Below are positions 19,049 to 28,878 of a DNA stretch of 64,000 nucleotides, piece after piece. Position numbers and translations under genes: made by a program. Under the pieces are notes generated by a model. That model was not told where the DNA came from. It ran no database searches and worked only from the letters and a program-made list of their open reading frames with translations. The stretch spans positions 2,728,001 to 2,792,000 of the forward strand of contig NZ_CP048810.1 of assembly GCF_013347965.1 (NCBI RefSeq). Direction: 5' to 3'. Each line of letters begins with the position of its first letter. Positions within the stretch are counted from its first letter, which is position 1. The DNA is from Pseudomonas bijieensis (lineage in GTDB: Bacteria; Pseudomonadota; Gammaproteobacteria; Pseudomonadales; Pseudomonadaceae).

Positions 19049-20050
19049 ATGACTCTTCGAATCGCAATCAATGGTTTTGGCCGCATCGGCCGCAACGTCC
19101 TCCGAGCACTGTATACCCAAGGCTATCGTCGCGACTTGCAGATCGTCGCCATCAACGATCTGGGCGACAGTGCGATCAATGCCCATCTGCTCAAGTTCGA
19201 CACCGTCCACGGCACCTTCGATGCCGAGGTACAGCATGATCACGAAAGCCTGACGGTCAATGGCGACCGCATCTCGGTCAGCGCCATCCGCAACCCGGCC
19301 GAACTGCCTTGGGCCGCTGAAAAAATCGACGTTGTGTTCGAATGCACCGGCCTGTTCACCGATCGTTCCAAAGCGGCGGCCCATATCAGCGCCGGCGCGC
19401 GCAAGGTGATCATCTCGGCCCCGGCCAAGGGCGCCGATGCCACCGTGGTGTATGGCGTGAACCACGACATCCTGCGCCAGTCCCACCAGATCATCTCCAA
19501 CGCTTCGTGCACCACCAACTGCCTGGCCCCGGTGGCCCAGGTGCTGCACCGCGAACTGGGCATCGAAAGCGGCCTGATGACCACCATTCATGCCTACACC
19601 AACGACCAGAACCTGACCGACGTCTACCACAGCGACCCGTACCGCGCCCGTTCGGCCACCCAGAACATGATCCCGAGCAAGACCGGCGCCGCCGAAGCGG
19701 TGGGCCTGGTGCTGCCGGAACTGGCGGGCAAGTTGACCGGCATGGCGGTACGTGTACCGGTGATCAACGTGTCCCTGGTCGACCTCACCGTGCAGCTCAA
19801 GCGCGAAGCATCGGCCGAAGACGTCAACGAACTGCTGCGCCACGCCAGCCAGCATTCCAAGATCCTCGGCTACAACACCCTGCCGCTGGTCTCCAGTGAC
19901 TTCAACCACAACCCGCTGTCGTCGATCTTCGACGCCAACCACACCAAGGTCAGCGGCAAGCTGCTCAAGGTACTGGCCTGGTATGACAACGAATGGGGCT
20001 TCTCCAACCGCATGCTCGATAACTGCCTGGCGTTGTGTAACGCCGAGTAA
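19049..20050 (+). CDS. gap: glyceraldehyde-3-phosphate dehydrogenase (glucose-induced, gap-1 type)
   Basis: This 333-residue enzyme oxidises glyceraldehyde-3-phosphate with NAD+. The Rossmann motif [10 protein letters not shown] starts near residue 7, the catalytic cysteine is Cys154 in [12 protein letters not shown], and His181 (TTIHAYT) is its partner. It is divergent from edd, as the HexR-regulated gap copy is in Pseudomonas. The gene lacks a very strong ribosome binding site but the ATG at 19049 is the only sensible start. Confidence 0.95.
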   Translation: MTLRIAINGFGRIGRNVLRALYTQGYRRDLQIVAINDLGDSAINAHLLKFDTVHGTFDAEVQHDHESLTVNGDRISVSAIRNPAELPWAAEKIDVVFECTGLFTDRSKAAAHISAGARKVIISAPAKGADATVVYGVNHDILRQSHQIISNASCTTNCLAPVAQVLHRELGIESGLMTTIHAYTNDQNLTDVYHSDPYRARSATQNMIPSKTGAAEAVGLVLPELAGKLTGMAVRVPVINVSLVDLTVQLKREASAEDVNELLRHASQHSKILGYNTLPLVSSDFNHNPLSSIFDANHTKVSGKLLKVLAWYDNEWGFSNRMLDNCLALCNAE

Positions 20051-20078
20051 TCCTCGCAGAGCCGGCCGCGCCTTGTAG

Positions 20079-20167
20079 TGTGGGAGCGAGCCTGCTCGCG
20101 ATAGCGGTCTATCAGTCAACACTGTGCTGGCTGATACGACGCTATCGCGAGCAGGCTCGCTCCCCAC
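20079..20167. repeat. REP pair downstream of gap
   Basis: Two facing REP copies (TGTGGGAGCGAGCCTGCTCG and its inverse) are spaced by about 40 bases, between gap and the sigma-factor gene. The right copy carries one extra C in its head. Confidence 0.9.
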
Positions 20168-20210
20168 ATTTGCTTCGGCGCCAATGAATGAACGCTTGAC
20201 CCGCTCCGTA

Positions 20211-20229
20211 GATGATAAGCATTATCATC
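20211..20229. promoter_or_regulatory. Fur box upstream of the ECF sigma factor
   Basis: GATGATAAGCATTATCATC is a near-perfect palindrome that resembles the 19-bp Fur box. It lies 26 bases before the sigma-factor start, so iron limitation should de-repress the signalling cascade. Confidence 0.7.
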
Positions 20230-20254
20230 TACTCAAACCGGATCGGGCCCTACC

Positions 20255-20776
20255 GTGAGTCAATCGCGCTTTCATCACGTCTTCCTCGCCCAGCGCACGC
20301 CGCTGCTGCGCACCCTTGAGCGCATGGTCAGCAACCCCAGCACCGCCGAAGACCTGCTTCAGGAAACCTACCTGCGCGTGACCCGCGCACTGGGCGAACG
20401 CACGGTCGAACACCTCGAACCCTTTGTTTTCCAGACCGCCCGCAACCTGGCGCGGGACCATCTGCGTGCCCGGCGTATCCAGTCACGGACCTTGCTCGAT
20501 GACGTGCCGCTGGAAGTCGTCCACAACGTCGTCGCCCCCCAGAGCAGTGCCGAGGACGCCGCCCACGCCCAGCAACTGCTCGAGCGCCTGAATGTCAGCC
20601 TGCAGGCCCTGAGCTCGCGACAGCAGCAGATCTTCATCCTCAGCCGCCTGCATGGCCACAGTTATCAGGAAATCGCCGAACGGCTGGGCGTGTCCCTGAG
20701 TACCGTGCAAAAGGAACTGAAACTGATCATGGCGATCTGTGTGGGTGTGGCGGAACGCAGCCACGGTGAGCAGTGA
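20255..20776 (+). CDS. FecI-type ECF sigma factor (haem-uptake signalling, HxuI-like)
   Basis: This 173-residue sigma-70 factor has region 2 (TAEDLLQETYLRVTRAL and FVFQTARNLARDHLRARR) and region 4 (LSSRQQQIFILSRLHGHSY then EIAERLGVSLSTVQKEL). The start is GTG. Genes for a FecR-type anti-sigma factor and a TonB receptor with signalling domain follow directly, the standard iron cell-surface signalling layout. The haem receptor and haem oxygenase downstream point to the HxuIRA-like haem system. It should direct transcription of the receptor gene when ligand is sensed. Confidence 0.88.
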   Translation: MSQSRFHHVFLAQRTPLLRTLERMVSNPSTAEDLLQETYLRVTRALGERTVEHLEPFVFQTARNLARDHLRARRIQSRTLLDDVPLEVVHNVVAPQSSAEDAAHAQQLLERLNVSLQALSSRQQQIFILSRLHGHSYQEIAERLGVSLSTVQKELKLIMAICVGVAERSHGEQ

Positions 20777-20874
20777 CCTGCCTCACGCTTCAGGCCATGA
20801 ACTGCCTACAGACTTGCCACTTGCTGCGTCCAACTTGTAGCTTGGGCCCGTGCCGCTAATACCGAGATCCCACT

Positions 20875-21837
20875 GTGACGGACAATCACCGCTCTGCTGA
20901 GCCGACTGCGACGCAGGAAACCGCCCATGCCATGGAACAGGCGCTGGACTGGCTGATCCTGCTGGACAACCCCAGCGAGGAACAGACGCGGCAGTTCCAC
21001 GCCTGGCTGGCGGCCGATCCACGCCATGGCGAGGCGTTCGCCCGGGCCCAGGCGATCTGGAACGGCCCGCAGGTGATGGAAAGTGCCCGTCGACTCGACG
21101 CCACGCCCAGGGTCACCGCGCTGTCGCGCCTGCGTGCCCACTGGAAGCCCCTGGCCACCGCCGCCGTGCTGCTTCTCGGCCTGTTCAATTTCAGCGACCT
21201 GCCCCTGCGCTTGCAGGCCGACCACCTGACCGTGGTCGGTGAGCGCCAGCGCCTGCAATTGGAGGACGGCTCCCAGGTCCTGCTCAACACCGACTCGGCC
21301 TTCTCCAGCACGTTCAATGAACAACGGCACGTGGCGCGCCTGTACAAGGGCGAGGCGTTTTTCGAAGTGCCGGGCAACCGCAACTTGCCGCTGCAAATCG
21401 ATGCCGGCCCCGTCACGGCCAGCGTCAGCGACACCACCTTCGCCGTGCGTTACCTCGACGGCGTGGCCCAGGTCCAGGTTCAGCGCGGCGATGTGGACCT
21501 GCGGGCCAACCGCAACGACACCCATGTACGGCTGTCCGCTGGCGAAAGCATCCGCATAGGTCCCAACGGCTTCGACCGCCCGGCCCGGCTCGATGCCAAC
21601 ACGGACCTGGCCTGGGTCCAGGGTCGGCTGGTGTTCGAGAACCGGCCACTGAGCCAGGTACTGGCCGAGCTGCGCCGTTACTACCCCGGCTGGATCATCA
21701 ACAGCAACGAACAGTTGGCCAACGTTGCCGTGACCGGCAATTACCGCCTCGACCAGCCGTTGGACGTGGTCCGCTCGCTGGCCCATATCACCTCGGCGCG
21801 GCTCCAGGAGTTCCCGGCGCTGGTGATCCTGAACTGA
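20875..21837 (+). CDS. FecR-type anti-sigma factor (HxuR-like)
   Basis: This 320-residue inner-membrane regulator has an N-terminal sigma-binding region (ALDWLILLDNPSEEQTRQFH, the DUF4880 type). A single membrane helix follows near residue 100 (ATAAVLLLGLF), then a periplasmic FecR domain and a C-terminal segment that contacts the receptor signalling domain (RLVFENRPLSQVLAELRRYY). The start is GTG. It would hold the upstream sigma factor inactive until the haem-loaded receptor signals. Confidence 0.88.
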   Translation: MTDNHRSAEPTATQETAHAMEQALDWLILLDNPSEEQTRQFHAWLAADPRHGEAFARAQAIWNGPQVMESARRLDATPRVTALSRLRAHWKPLATAAVLLLGLFNFSDLPLRLQADHLTVVGERQRLQLEDGSQVLLNTDSAFSSTFNEQRHVARLYKGEAFFEVPGNRNLPLQIDAGPVTASVSDTTFAVRYLDGVAQVQVQRGDVDLRANRNDTHVRLSAGESIRIGPNGFDRPARLDANTDLAWVQGRLVFENRPLSQVLAELRRYYPGWIINSNEQLANVAVTGNYRLDQPLDVVRSLAHITSARLQEFPALVILN

Positions 21838-21855
21838 ATGAGAATTATTTTTACT
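21837..21855. promoter_or_regulatory. possible Fur box before the haem receptor gene
   Basis: AATGAGAATTATTTTTACT starts at the last base of the anti-sigma stop codon and resembles the Pseudomonas half-sites of Fur boxes (AATGAGAAT). The match is weaker than the one at 20211. Confidence 0.45.
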
Positions 21856-21956
21856 CGATAGGCTTCGCTGGTTCGTCTCGTTATAGCCAATGCAATTGAT
21901 TCGCATCCACGGATGTGAGTCTGCACCTATAACAGATGCGACACGGAGCGCTATCG

Positions 21957-24551
21957 ATGTCCTCTCGCCTTACTTGCCGGTTTCTTGCCCCCTCTTGCAC
22001 GTTGTCACTGCTCACCGCCGCCATCCTGATAGCCGGCACCGCACCGCTCGCCCTGGCCGCCGCCACGGTGCAACCCCCTGCACGCAACACGGGCGACTAC
22101 ACCTTTGCCATTGCCCGGCAGCCATTGGTCTCGGCCCTGAATGCATTCACCGCTATCACAGGCTGGCAAGTCGGCATGCCGGCGGAACTGGCCGAAGGCG
22201 TCGCCTCGCCAGGGGTGAGCGGCTCGCTGCCACCAGACAAAGCCCTGGAGCGCCTGTTGGTGGGGACCAACCTGAGCTACCGCAAGCTGGGCGACAACAG
22301 CATCATCCTGCAAAAGCGCAGTACCGGCAGCACGCTGGAGTTGCAACAGGTAACCATCAGCGCCACCCGCCAGGAACAGGACATCACCAGCGTACCGAGC
22401 ACGGTCACTGTCCACGACCGCCAGGAACTGGACCGCAACAACGTCAACACCCTCAAAGACCTGGTGCGCTATGAACCGGGCGTATCGGTGGGCGGCGCGG
22501 GCCAGCGCGGCGGCATCAGCGGCTACAACATCCGCGGCATCGACGGCAACCGGATCCTGACCCAGGTCGACGGCGTGGAAGTACCCGATGGTTTTTTCAA
22601 CGGTCCCTATGCCAAGACCCAGCGCAACTACGTCGACCCGGAAATCGTCAAGCGTGTGGAAATCCTGCGCGGCCCGGCCTCGGTGCTGTACGGCAGCAAT
22701 GCCATTGGCGGTGCCGTCAGCTACTTCACCCTCGATCCGGATGACATCATCAAACCAGGCCAGGACGTTGGCGCTCGCCTGAAGACCGGCTACAGCTCCG
22801 CCGACGAGAGCTGGCTCAAGTCCGCCACCGTCGCCGGTCGCAGCGGGCCGTTCGACGGCCTGTTGCACTACAGCCAACGCGACGGTCACGAAACCGAATC
22901 CTACGGCAGCCACAACGGCACCGGCCTGGACCGTACCGCCGCCAACCCGGAAGACGTGCGCGCCAACAACGTGCTGGCCAAGCTCGGCTGGAACTACAAC
23001 GACGACGCGCGCCTGGGCCTGGTCTACGAGAAATACAAGGACGACCGCGACACCGATCTGAAAAGCGCCTATGGCGGCCCCTACTCCAACGGCCGCCCCA
23101 CAATCCCCACCTCCATGCTGCCCGGCGGCATGTACCAGTGGCGCACCGGCAACGACACCATCAGCCGCGAGCGTTTCGGCCTGGAGCACAGCTTCGCCCT
23201 CGACAGCCTGCTGGCCGACCACGTCAAGTGGAGCCTGAACCACCAGATCGCCAAGACCGACCAGAGCACCGCCGAGTTCTACTTCCCCATCACCCGCCAG
23301 GTGCTGCGCACCCGGGACACCCTCTACGAAGAAAAACAGTGGGTCTTCGACGCGCAACTGGACAAGGCCTTCAACGTCGCCGACACCGATCACGCCCTGA
23401 CCTACGGCACCACGATCAAGCAACAGAAAGTCACCGGTTCGCGCAGTGGCAATGGCGTGTGCCTGGCGGTTGGCGTGGGTTGTTCAGCAGTGGGCGCCAT
23501 CAGCACCCGGGACGTGCTGGCAAAAGCCAGTGATTTCCCGGATCCGACCATCGACACCTACAGCCTGTTCGCCCAGGACCAGATCAGTTGGGACCGCTGG
23601 ACCTTCACACCCGGCCTGCGCTACGACTACACCCGCCTCAAACCCCACCTGACCGAGGAGTTCCTCAACACCGTGGACCCAACCAGTGGCGGTGAAGTCA
23701 GCGACAAGAACAAGACCTGGCACCGCGTCTCGCCCAAGTTCGGCATGACCTATGCCCTGACCGACCAGTACACCTGGTACGGTCAGTACGCCGAGGGTTT
23801 CCGCACCCCGACCGCCAAGGCCTTGTACGGGCGTTTCGACAACCCCGGCGCTGGCTACAGCGTGGAGCCCAACCCCGACCTGGAGCCGGAAAAAAGCAAA
23901 AGCTACGAGACTGGCCTGCGCGGCCGTTTCGACGCCGGCTCGTTCGACGTGGCGGTGTTCTACAACAAGTACCGCGACTTCATCAACGAGGACGCCATCA
24001 CCCCCGGCGCCAACCAGTTGACCTTCCAGAGCAACAACATCAAGCACGCCACCATCAAGGGCGTCGAAGCCAGGGGACGCCTGGAACTGGACGTGCTGGG
24101 CGCGCCAAAGGGCCTGTACACCCAAGGCTCGGTGGCTTACGCCTACGGACGCAACGCCGACACCGGCGAACCGCTCAACAGCGTCAACCCGCTGACCGGC
24201 GTGTTCGGCCTGGGTTACGACCAGGACCACTACGGCACCTTGCTCAGCTGGACTCTGGTCAAGAAAAAGGACCGCGTCGACGACAGCAACTTCAACTCGC
24301 CCGATGGCGTGAGCAGCCAGTTCAAGACCCCGGGTTTCGGCATTCTCGACCTGAGCGGCTTCTACAAGGTGACCGACGACATCACCGTCAGCGGCGGTCT
24401 CTACAACCTCACCGACAAGAAGTACTGGCTGTGGGATGACGTGCGCGGCTACGACAGCGTCGGCGAAGCGGCGGTGCTGAACCCCGCCAACCTCGATCGC
24501 CTGACGGCGCCCGGGCGTAACTTCGCGGTGAACCTGATCTGGGATATCTGA
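21957..24551 (+). CDS. TonB-dependent haem receptor with signalling domain (HxuA-like)
   Basis: This 864-residue outer-membrane receptor has a signal peptide (cleavage near ALA, about residue 35). An N-terminal STN signalling domain follows (FAIARQPLVSALNAFTAITG), then the plug (IRGIDGNRILTQVDGVEVP, GPASVLYGSNAIGGAVSY) and a 22-strand-type barrel. The FRTP and NPDLEPEKS segments match the FRAP/NPNL region of haem receptors. The frame is open from 21936, but the ATG at 21957 has a GGAG site eight bases upstream. It imports haem and signals through the two genes before it. Confidence 0.88.
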   Translation: MSSRLTCRFLAPSCTLSLLTAAILIAGTAPLALAAATVQPPARNTGDYTFAIARQPLVSALNAFTAITGWQVGMPAELAEGVASPGVSGSLPPDKALERLLVGTNLSYRKLGDNSIILQKRSTGSTLELQQVTISATRQEQDITSVPSTVTVHDRQELDRNNVNTLKDLVRYEPGVSVGGAGQRGGISGYNIRGIDGNRILTQVDGVEVPDGFFNGPYAKTQRNYVDPEIVKRVEILRGPASVLYGSNAIGGAVSYFTLDPDDIIKPGQDVGARLKTGYSSADESWLKSATVAGRSGPFDGLLHYSQRDGHETESYGSHNGTGLDRTAANPEDVRANNVLAKLGWNYNDDARLGLVYEKYKDDRDTDLKSAYGGPYSNGRPTIPTSMLPGGMYQWRTGNDTISRERFGLEHSFALDSLLADHVKWSLNHQIAKTDQSTAEFYFPITRQVLRTRDTLYEEKQWVFDAQLDKAFNVADTDHALTYGTTIKQQKVTGSRSGNGVCLAVGVGCSAVGAISTRDVLAKASDFPDPTIDTYSLFAQDQISWDRWTFTPGLRYDYTRLKPHLTEEFLNTVDPTSGGEVSDKNKTWHRVSPKFGMTYALTDQYTWYGQYAEGFRTPTAKALYGRFDNPGAGYSVEPNPDLEPEKSKSYETGLRGRFDAGSFDVAVFYNKYRDFINEDAITPGANQLTFQSNNIKHATIKGVEARGRLELDVLGAPKGLYTQGSVAYAYGRNADTGEPLNSVNPLTGVFGLGYDQDHYGTLLSWTLVKKKDRVDDSNFNSPDGVSSQFKTPGFGILDLSGFYKVTDDITVSGGLYNLTDKKYWLWDDVRGYDSVGEAAVLNPANLDRLTAPGRNFAVNLIWDI

Positions 24552-24595
24552 CTCGGTTGCCCAGGCCAAACAAATACCCGTAGTGAGGAGGGTCA

Positions 24596-24683
24596 TGTGG
24601 GAGCAAGGCTTGCCCGCGATGAAGGCCATGCGGTCTTTCCAGAGATCGAGGCGCCTGTTCGCGAGCAAGCTTTGCTCCCACAG
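24596..24683. repeat. REP pair between receptor and haem oxygenase genes
   Basis: Facing REP variants (TGTGGGAGCAAGGCTTGCCC and its inverse) lie in the 168-base gap between the receptor stop and the haem oxygenase start, which may lower read-through. Confidence 0.85.
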
Positions 24684-24719
24684 CCCCTCGCCACACCGTT
24701 CTAATTCGAAGGAGTTTCC

Positions 24720-25310
24720 ATGACCACACAACATCCCACTTCACGCTCCCAACGCCTGAACCAGATCACCCACGAGCCCCACAGCAAGCTCGACGCACTG
24801 GTCAAGGCCCACGCCCCCTTCGAAACCCCGGCCAGCTTCGCCCGCTTCGTCGTAGCCCAGTACCTGTTCCAATCGGAACTGATGGCGCTGTACAACGATG
24901 CCGAACTGTCCACCCTGATCCCCGACCTGCCGGCCCGTTGCCGGGCAGAAGCGGCCAAGGCGGATCTGGCAGACCTGGACACCGAAGTCCCCACGCCAGT
25001 GACCGGAGCGGTGAAAAACCCGACCCAGGCCGAAGCCCTGGGCTGGCTGTTCGTCTCCGAAGGCTCCAAGCTCGGCGCCGCATTCTTGATCAAGCGTGCC
25101 GTGGGCCTGGGGCTGAGCGAAACCTTCGGCGCCCGGCACCTGGCGGAACCCGCTGGCGGGCGCGCCGAAGGCTGGAAAACCTTCACCCGCACCCTCGATG
25201 GCCTGGCCTTCACCGAGCAGCAGGAAGCCGAGGCGGACCAAGGCGCGCTGGATGCCTTCAACCGCTTTACGGTGTTGCTAGAGCATGCCTATGCGGTCGA
25301 GTTGGCCTGA
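24720..25310 (+). CDS. hemO: biliverdin-producing haem oxygenase (HemO/PigA family)
   Basis: This 196-residue cytoplasmic enzyme opens the haem ring with release of iron. The likely proximal histidine is His21 in THEPHSKLD, and the distal-helix segment GWLFVSEGSKLGAAFLIKRA is the family hallmark. The length matches Pseudomonas PigA (about 198). A strong GAAGGAG ribosome binding site precedes the ATG. Its place after the haem receptor completes a haem-to-iron route. Confidence 0.9.
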   Translation: MTTQHPTSRSQRLNQITHEPHSKLDALVKAHAPFETPASFARFVVAQYLFQSELMALYNDAELSTLIPDLPARCRAEAAKADLADLDTEVPTPVTGAVKNPTQAEALGWLFVSEGSKLGAAFLIKRAVGLGLSETFGARHLAEPAGGRAEGWKTFTRTLDGLAFTEQQEAEADQGALDAFNRFTVLLEHAYAVELA

Positions 25311-25328
25311 AAATTCACCGCTGTCCCT

Positions 25329-25416
25329 TGTGGGAGCGAGCCTGCTCGCGATTGCAGTGTGTCAGCTCCAATGATGGCGCCTGACACACCGCTATCGCGA
25401 GCAGGCTCGCTCCCAC
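25329..25416. repeat. REP pair downstream of hemO
   Basis: Facing REP copies carry the inner GTGTCAG/CTGACAC inverted repeat also seen near glk, between hemO and the DUF454 gene. Confidence 0.9.
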
Positions 25417-25445
25417 GAGGACATGCGTATGCGTGAAAGATACTG

Positions 25446-25871
25446 ATGAACCGTCCCACGAAACTCACCCGACTGCTCTTCGCCCTGCTCGCCTACACCA
25501 GCCTGGCCATCGGCCTGGTCGCCATCGTCGTGCCCGGCCTGCCGACGACCGAGTTCATCCTGTTGGCCGCCTGGGCCGCAACCCGCAGTTCGCCGCGCCT
25601 GAGCGCCTGGCTGGAGAACCATCGGTTGTTCGGGCCGATGCTGCACAACTGGCGCAACGGAAAAATCATCCCGCGCCGGGCCAAGCTCGGTGCCACCGCC
25701 AGCATGCTGTTCTGCGCCGGACTGATGCTGGTGATGCTTGACCACGGCTGGCCGGTTTATCTGGCACTCATGGCCATGGGCCTGGGCAACCTGTGGATCT
25801 GGTCGCGACCGGAACAGGTACAGGGCACTTGTTCCCGCTGGGCCGCAAAGCAGCCCCCAACGGGATTTTGA
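25446..25871 (+). CDS. DUF454 (YbaN-family) inner-membrane protein
   Basis: This 141-residue protein has three or four hydrophobic segments (LLFALLAYTSLAIGLVAIVV, FILLAAWAATRSS, MLFCAGLMLVMLDHGWPVYL) and the YbaN signature VPGLPTTEFILLA. The function is unknown, and relatives are often found beside haem or iron genes. It follows hemO after a REP pair and probably has an independent or weak read-through promoter. Confidence 0.85.
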   Translation: MNRPTKLTRLLFALLAYTSLAIGLVAIVVPGLPTTEFILLAAWAATRSSPRLSAWLENHRLFGPMLHNWRNGKIIPRRAKLGATASMLFCAGLMLVMLDHGWPVYLALMAMGLGNLWIWSRPEQVQGTCSRWAAKQPPTGF

Positions 25872-25905
25872 ACTATGATCGCCCTCTCGTACCGGAGGGC
25901 TTTCG

Positions 25906-27253
25906 ATGTCAGATCTGCTCACGTCCATGCAAGCCGCGCTTGGTTTGCCCACGACCCCGATCAACTTCACCGGCGACGGTGCCCTGCCCTCGGCGTTCGC
26001 CGTCACGGAGCTGGCTTGCGCCAGCATCGCCGCGGCCGGCCAGGCCGCCGCCGAGCTCATCCACCAACAAACCGGCCGCCTGCCGCCTGTGGAGGTCGAT
26101 CGGCGCCTGGCGTCGTTCTGGTTCTCCACCTCCCTGCGCCCCGTCGGCTGGAGCGTGCCGCCGATGTGGGACCCGGTGGCCGGCGACTATGCCAGCGCCG
26201 ACGGCTGGATTCGCCTGCACACCAACGCGCCACATCATCGCCTTGCCGCAGAAAAAGTCCTCGGTACCTGCACCGACCGCGCCGACATGGCGGCCAGGGT
26301 GGCCCGCTGGAACAAGGCCGAGCTGGAGCAGGCGGTGGTCGACGCGGGCGGTTGCGCCGCCGAGATGCGTTCATGGCAGGCATGGCAAACCCATCCTCAA
26401 GGCCTGGCAGTCAATGCCGAGCCGCTGGTGCACCTGAGTGAAAAGCCTGGAGAGCAGCGCAAGCCCTGGCTCGGCTCCGTGACCCAGCCACTGGCGGGCC
26501 TCAAGGTACTGGACCTGACCCGCGTACTGGCCGGCCCCGTCGCCAGCCGCTTCCTCGCCGGCCTGGGGGCCGACGTGCTGCGCATCGACCCACCGACCTG
26601 GAACGAACCCGGCGTAGTGCCGGAAGTCACCCTCGGCAAACGCTGCGCTCGCCTGGATTTGCACCAAGCTGAAGATCGCGTGGCATTTGAGGCTCTGCTC
26701 AAGGACACCGACATCCTCCTGCACGGCTACCGTGCCGACGCCCTGGAACGCCTGGGCTATGGCGCCGAGCAGCGCCGGCAGATAGCCTCGGGCCTGATCG
26801 ACGTCAGCCTCAACGCCTACGGCTGGAGCGGCCCGTGGCAGAACCGGCGCGGCTTCGACAGTCTGGTGCAGATGAGCAGCGGCATTGCCGACGCCGGCAT
26901 GGGCTGGAAACACACCGACAAACCGACACCGCTGCCGGTGCAAGCGCTGGATCACGGCACCGGCTATCTGCTGGCGGCCAGCGTCCTGGTGTTGTTGTCC
27001 CGGTGCCTGGCAAGCGGTCACGGCGGCTCGGCACGCTTGTCACTGGCGCGTACGGCGAAGCTGTTGATCGAGCGTGGCGCAGGGGGACTCGACCCCATTG
27101 CGCGCCGAGGCCGCCGATGATCAGGGACTGCTGGTCGAGCAGACCCCCTGGGGACCGGCCCATCGCCTGCAGGTGCCCTTGAAAATTACCGGGACACCGC
27201 TGCAATGGACCTTGCCGGCGGCTGAACTGGGTGCACATCGCGCGCAGTGGTGA
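25906..27253 (+). pseudogene. CaiB/BaiF class III CoA-transferase, frameshifted near its end
   Basis: The frame from 25906 encodes 404 residues of a family III CoA-transferase, with GLKVLDLTRVLAGPVASRFL and LGADVLRI near residue 190 as the clearest motif. It ends abruptly at 27120 after LLIERGAGG. The +1 frame continues as GDSTPLRAEAADDQGLLVEQ and a plausible C-terminus to the TGA at 27253. Removal of one G from the five-G run near 27077 restores one protein of about 448 residues. The gene is thus either newly broken or mis-sequenced. The substrate is unknown. Confidence 0.8.
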
Positions 27254-27276
27254 TAGCCGCCAACGCGAGCAAGACA

Positions 27277-27412
27277 TTGTGGCGAGGGGATTTATCCCCG
27301 CTGGGGCGCGAAGCGGCCCCCCAAGAGCAGGTTAGTGATTTTCCTGGCACACCGAGGCGCCAGGTTTCAGGGCCGCTTCGCGCCCCAACGGGGATAAATC
27401 CCCTCGCCACAA
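27277..27412. repeat. long inverted repeat of the TTGTGGCGAGGGG family
   Basis: TTGTGGCGAGGGGATTTATC with GGGGCGCGAAGCGGCCCC is matched by an inverted copy ending CCCCTCGCCACAA. The arms exceed 40 bases with few mismatches. It lies between two convergent frameshifted genes and could terminate transcription from both sides. Confidence 0.88.
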
Positions 27413-27449
27413 CGGCCGCCTCTAACCCGCCGCAAAGGTGACCTTCGCC

Positions 27450-28878
27450 TCACAGTGTCAAAAACCCACTGTACAACCCATAAGCCGCCAAGCCCGCCCC
27501 GGACATCACACACGCAAAGACGCCCTTCTCCACGTGAGTGAACAACGGCTGCCGCTGCTCACGCTTGGCCTGGGCAAACAGGATCACCCCCGGCGCATAC
27601 AACAGCGCCGACAGCAGCAGGTATTTCACCCCCTCCGGCATACAGCAGCCACACCGCATAACACAGCGCGACGCCACCGATGCACAGGTCTTTCATGCGC
27701 CGGGCCGAGGCCTGTTCATAGGTTTCCCCGCGGGCGCACAGCAGCACCGCATAAGCCGCCGACCATAGGTACGGCACCAGGATCATCGACGAGGCGAGAT
27801 AGATCAGGCTGGTGTAGGTGCCTGCGGAAAACAGGGTGATCAACAAAAACAGCTGGATCATGCCATTGGTCAGCCACAGCGCATTGACCGGAGCATGGTT
27901 GGCATTCTCCTTGGTCAGGAACGCGGGCATGGTCTTGTCCCGGGCGGTGGCGTAGAGAATTTCCGCGCACAGCAACGCCCAGGACAGTAGAGCGCCGAGC
28001 AGTGACACCGCCAATCCGACACTGATCAGCAAGGCGCCCCACGGCCCGACAATGTGCTCCAGGACGCCAGCCAGGGACGGGTTCTGCAACTGCGCCAGTT
28101 CAGGCTGGCTCATGACCCCCAGGGACAACACATTCACCAGTACCAGCAGCGCCAATACCCCGAGGAACCCGATCACCGTCGCACGCCCTACGTCCGCACG
28201 TTTTTCTGCCCGTGCCGAATACACGCTGGCGCCTTCGATGCCGATGAACACGAACACCGTGACCAGCATCATGTGCCGCACCTGGTCCATCACACTGCCC
28301 AGGTCCGGGCTCAGCACGCCCCAGATATCGCGGGTGAAAATCTCTGCCTTGAAGGCCACGGCGGCCATGACGATGAACATCAACAGCGGCACGACCTTGG
28401 CCACAGTGGTCACCAGGTTGATGAACGCCGCCTCCTTGATCCCACGCAGCACCAGGAAATGCACCGCCCACAGCAGCAACGATGCACACCCGATAGCCAC
28501 CGGCGTATTGCCTTGACCGAACACCGGGAAGAAATAGCCCAAGGTACTGAACAACAATACGAAGTAACCGACGTTGCCCATCCAGGCGCTGATCCAGTAG
28601 CCCCAGGCGGACGAGAAGCCCATGTAGTCACCGAACCCGGCCTTGGCATAGGCATACACGCCCGAGTCCAATTCCGGCTTGCGGTTGGCCAGGGTCTGGA
28701 ACACGAAGGCCAGGGTCAGCATGCCGACGGCGGTAATGGCCCAGCCGATCAGCACCGCACCGACGTCGGCCCGAGCCGCCATGTTTTGCGGCAGGGAAAA
28801 GATCCCACCTCCGATCATCGACCCCACCACCAGGGCGACCAGGGCGCCAAGTGGCAACTTTTCAATCGGCTGCGACAT
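27450..28878 (-). pseudogene. ArcD-like arginine/ornithine antiporter, frameshifted paralog
   Basis: The gene encodes an APC-superfamily antiporter closely similar along its whole length to the intact ArcD at 29271-30698. The first 439-residue frame runs to 27559 and goes wrong after WLLYAGG. The correct ending ([20 protein letters not shown] to YGLYSGFLTL) continues in another frame to the stop at 27450. One C too many in the run 27629-27633 accounts for the break. If read correctly it would have about 475 residues and twelve or more membrane segments. It is divergent from arcD, which indicates an inverted duplication. Confidence 0.85.

Noticed and set aside
22005..24734. Long open frames on the minus strand opposite the haem receptor
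   Set aside because: They are shadows of the receptor's codon bias and have repetitive Val/Ala/Gly-rich translations.
25328..25417. REP arrays as CRISPR
   Set aside because: The repeats are paired inverted palindromes with single spacers, not direct repeats with regular unique spacers.
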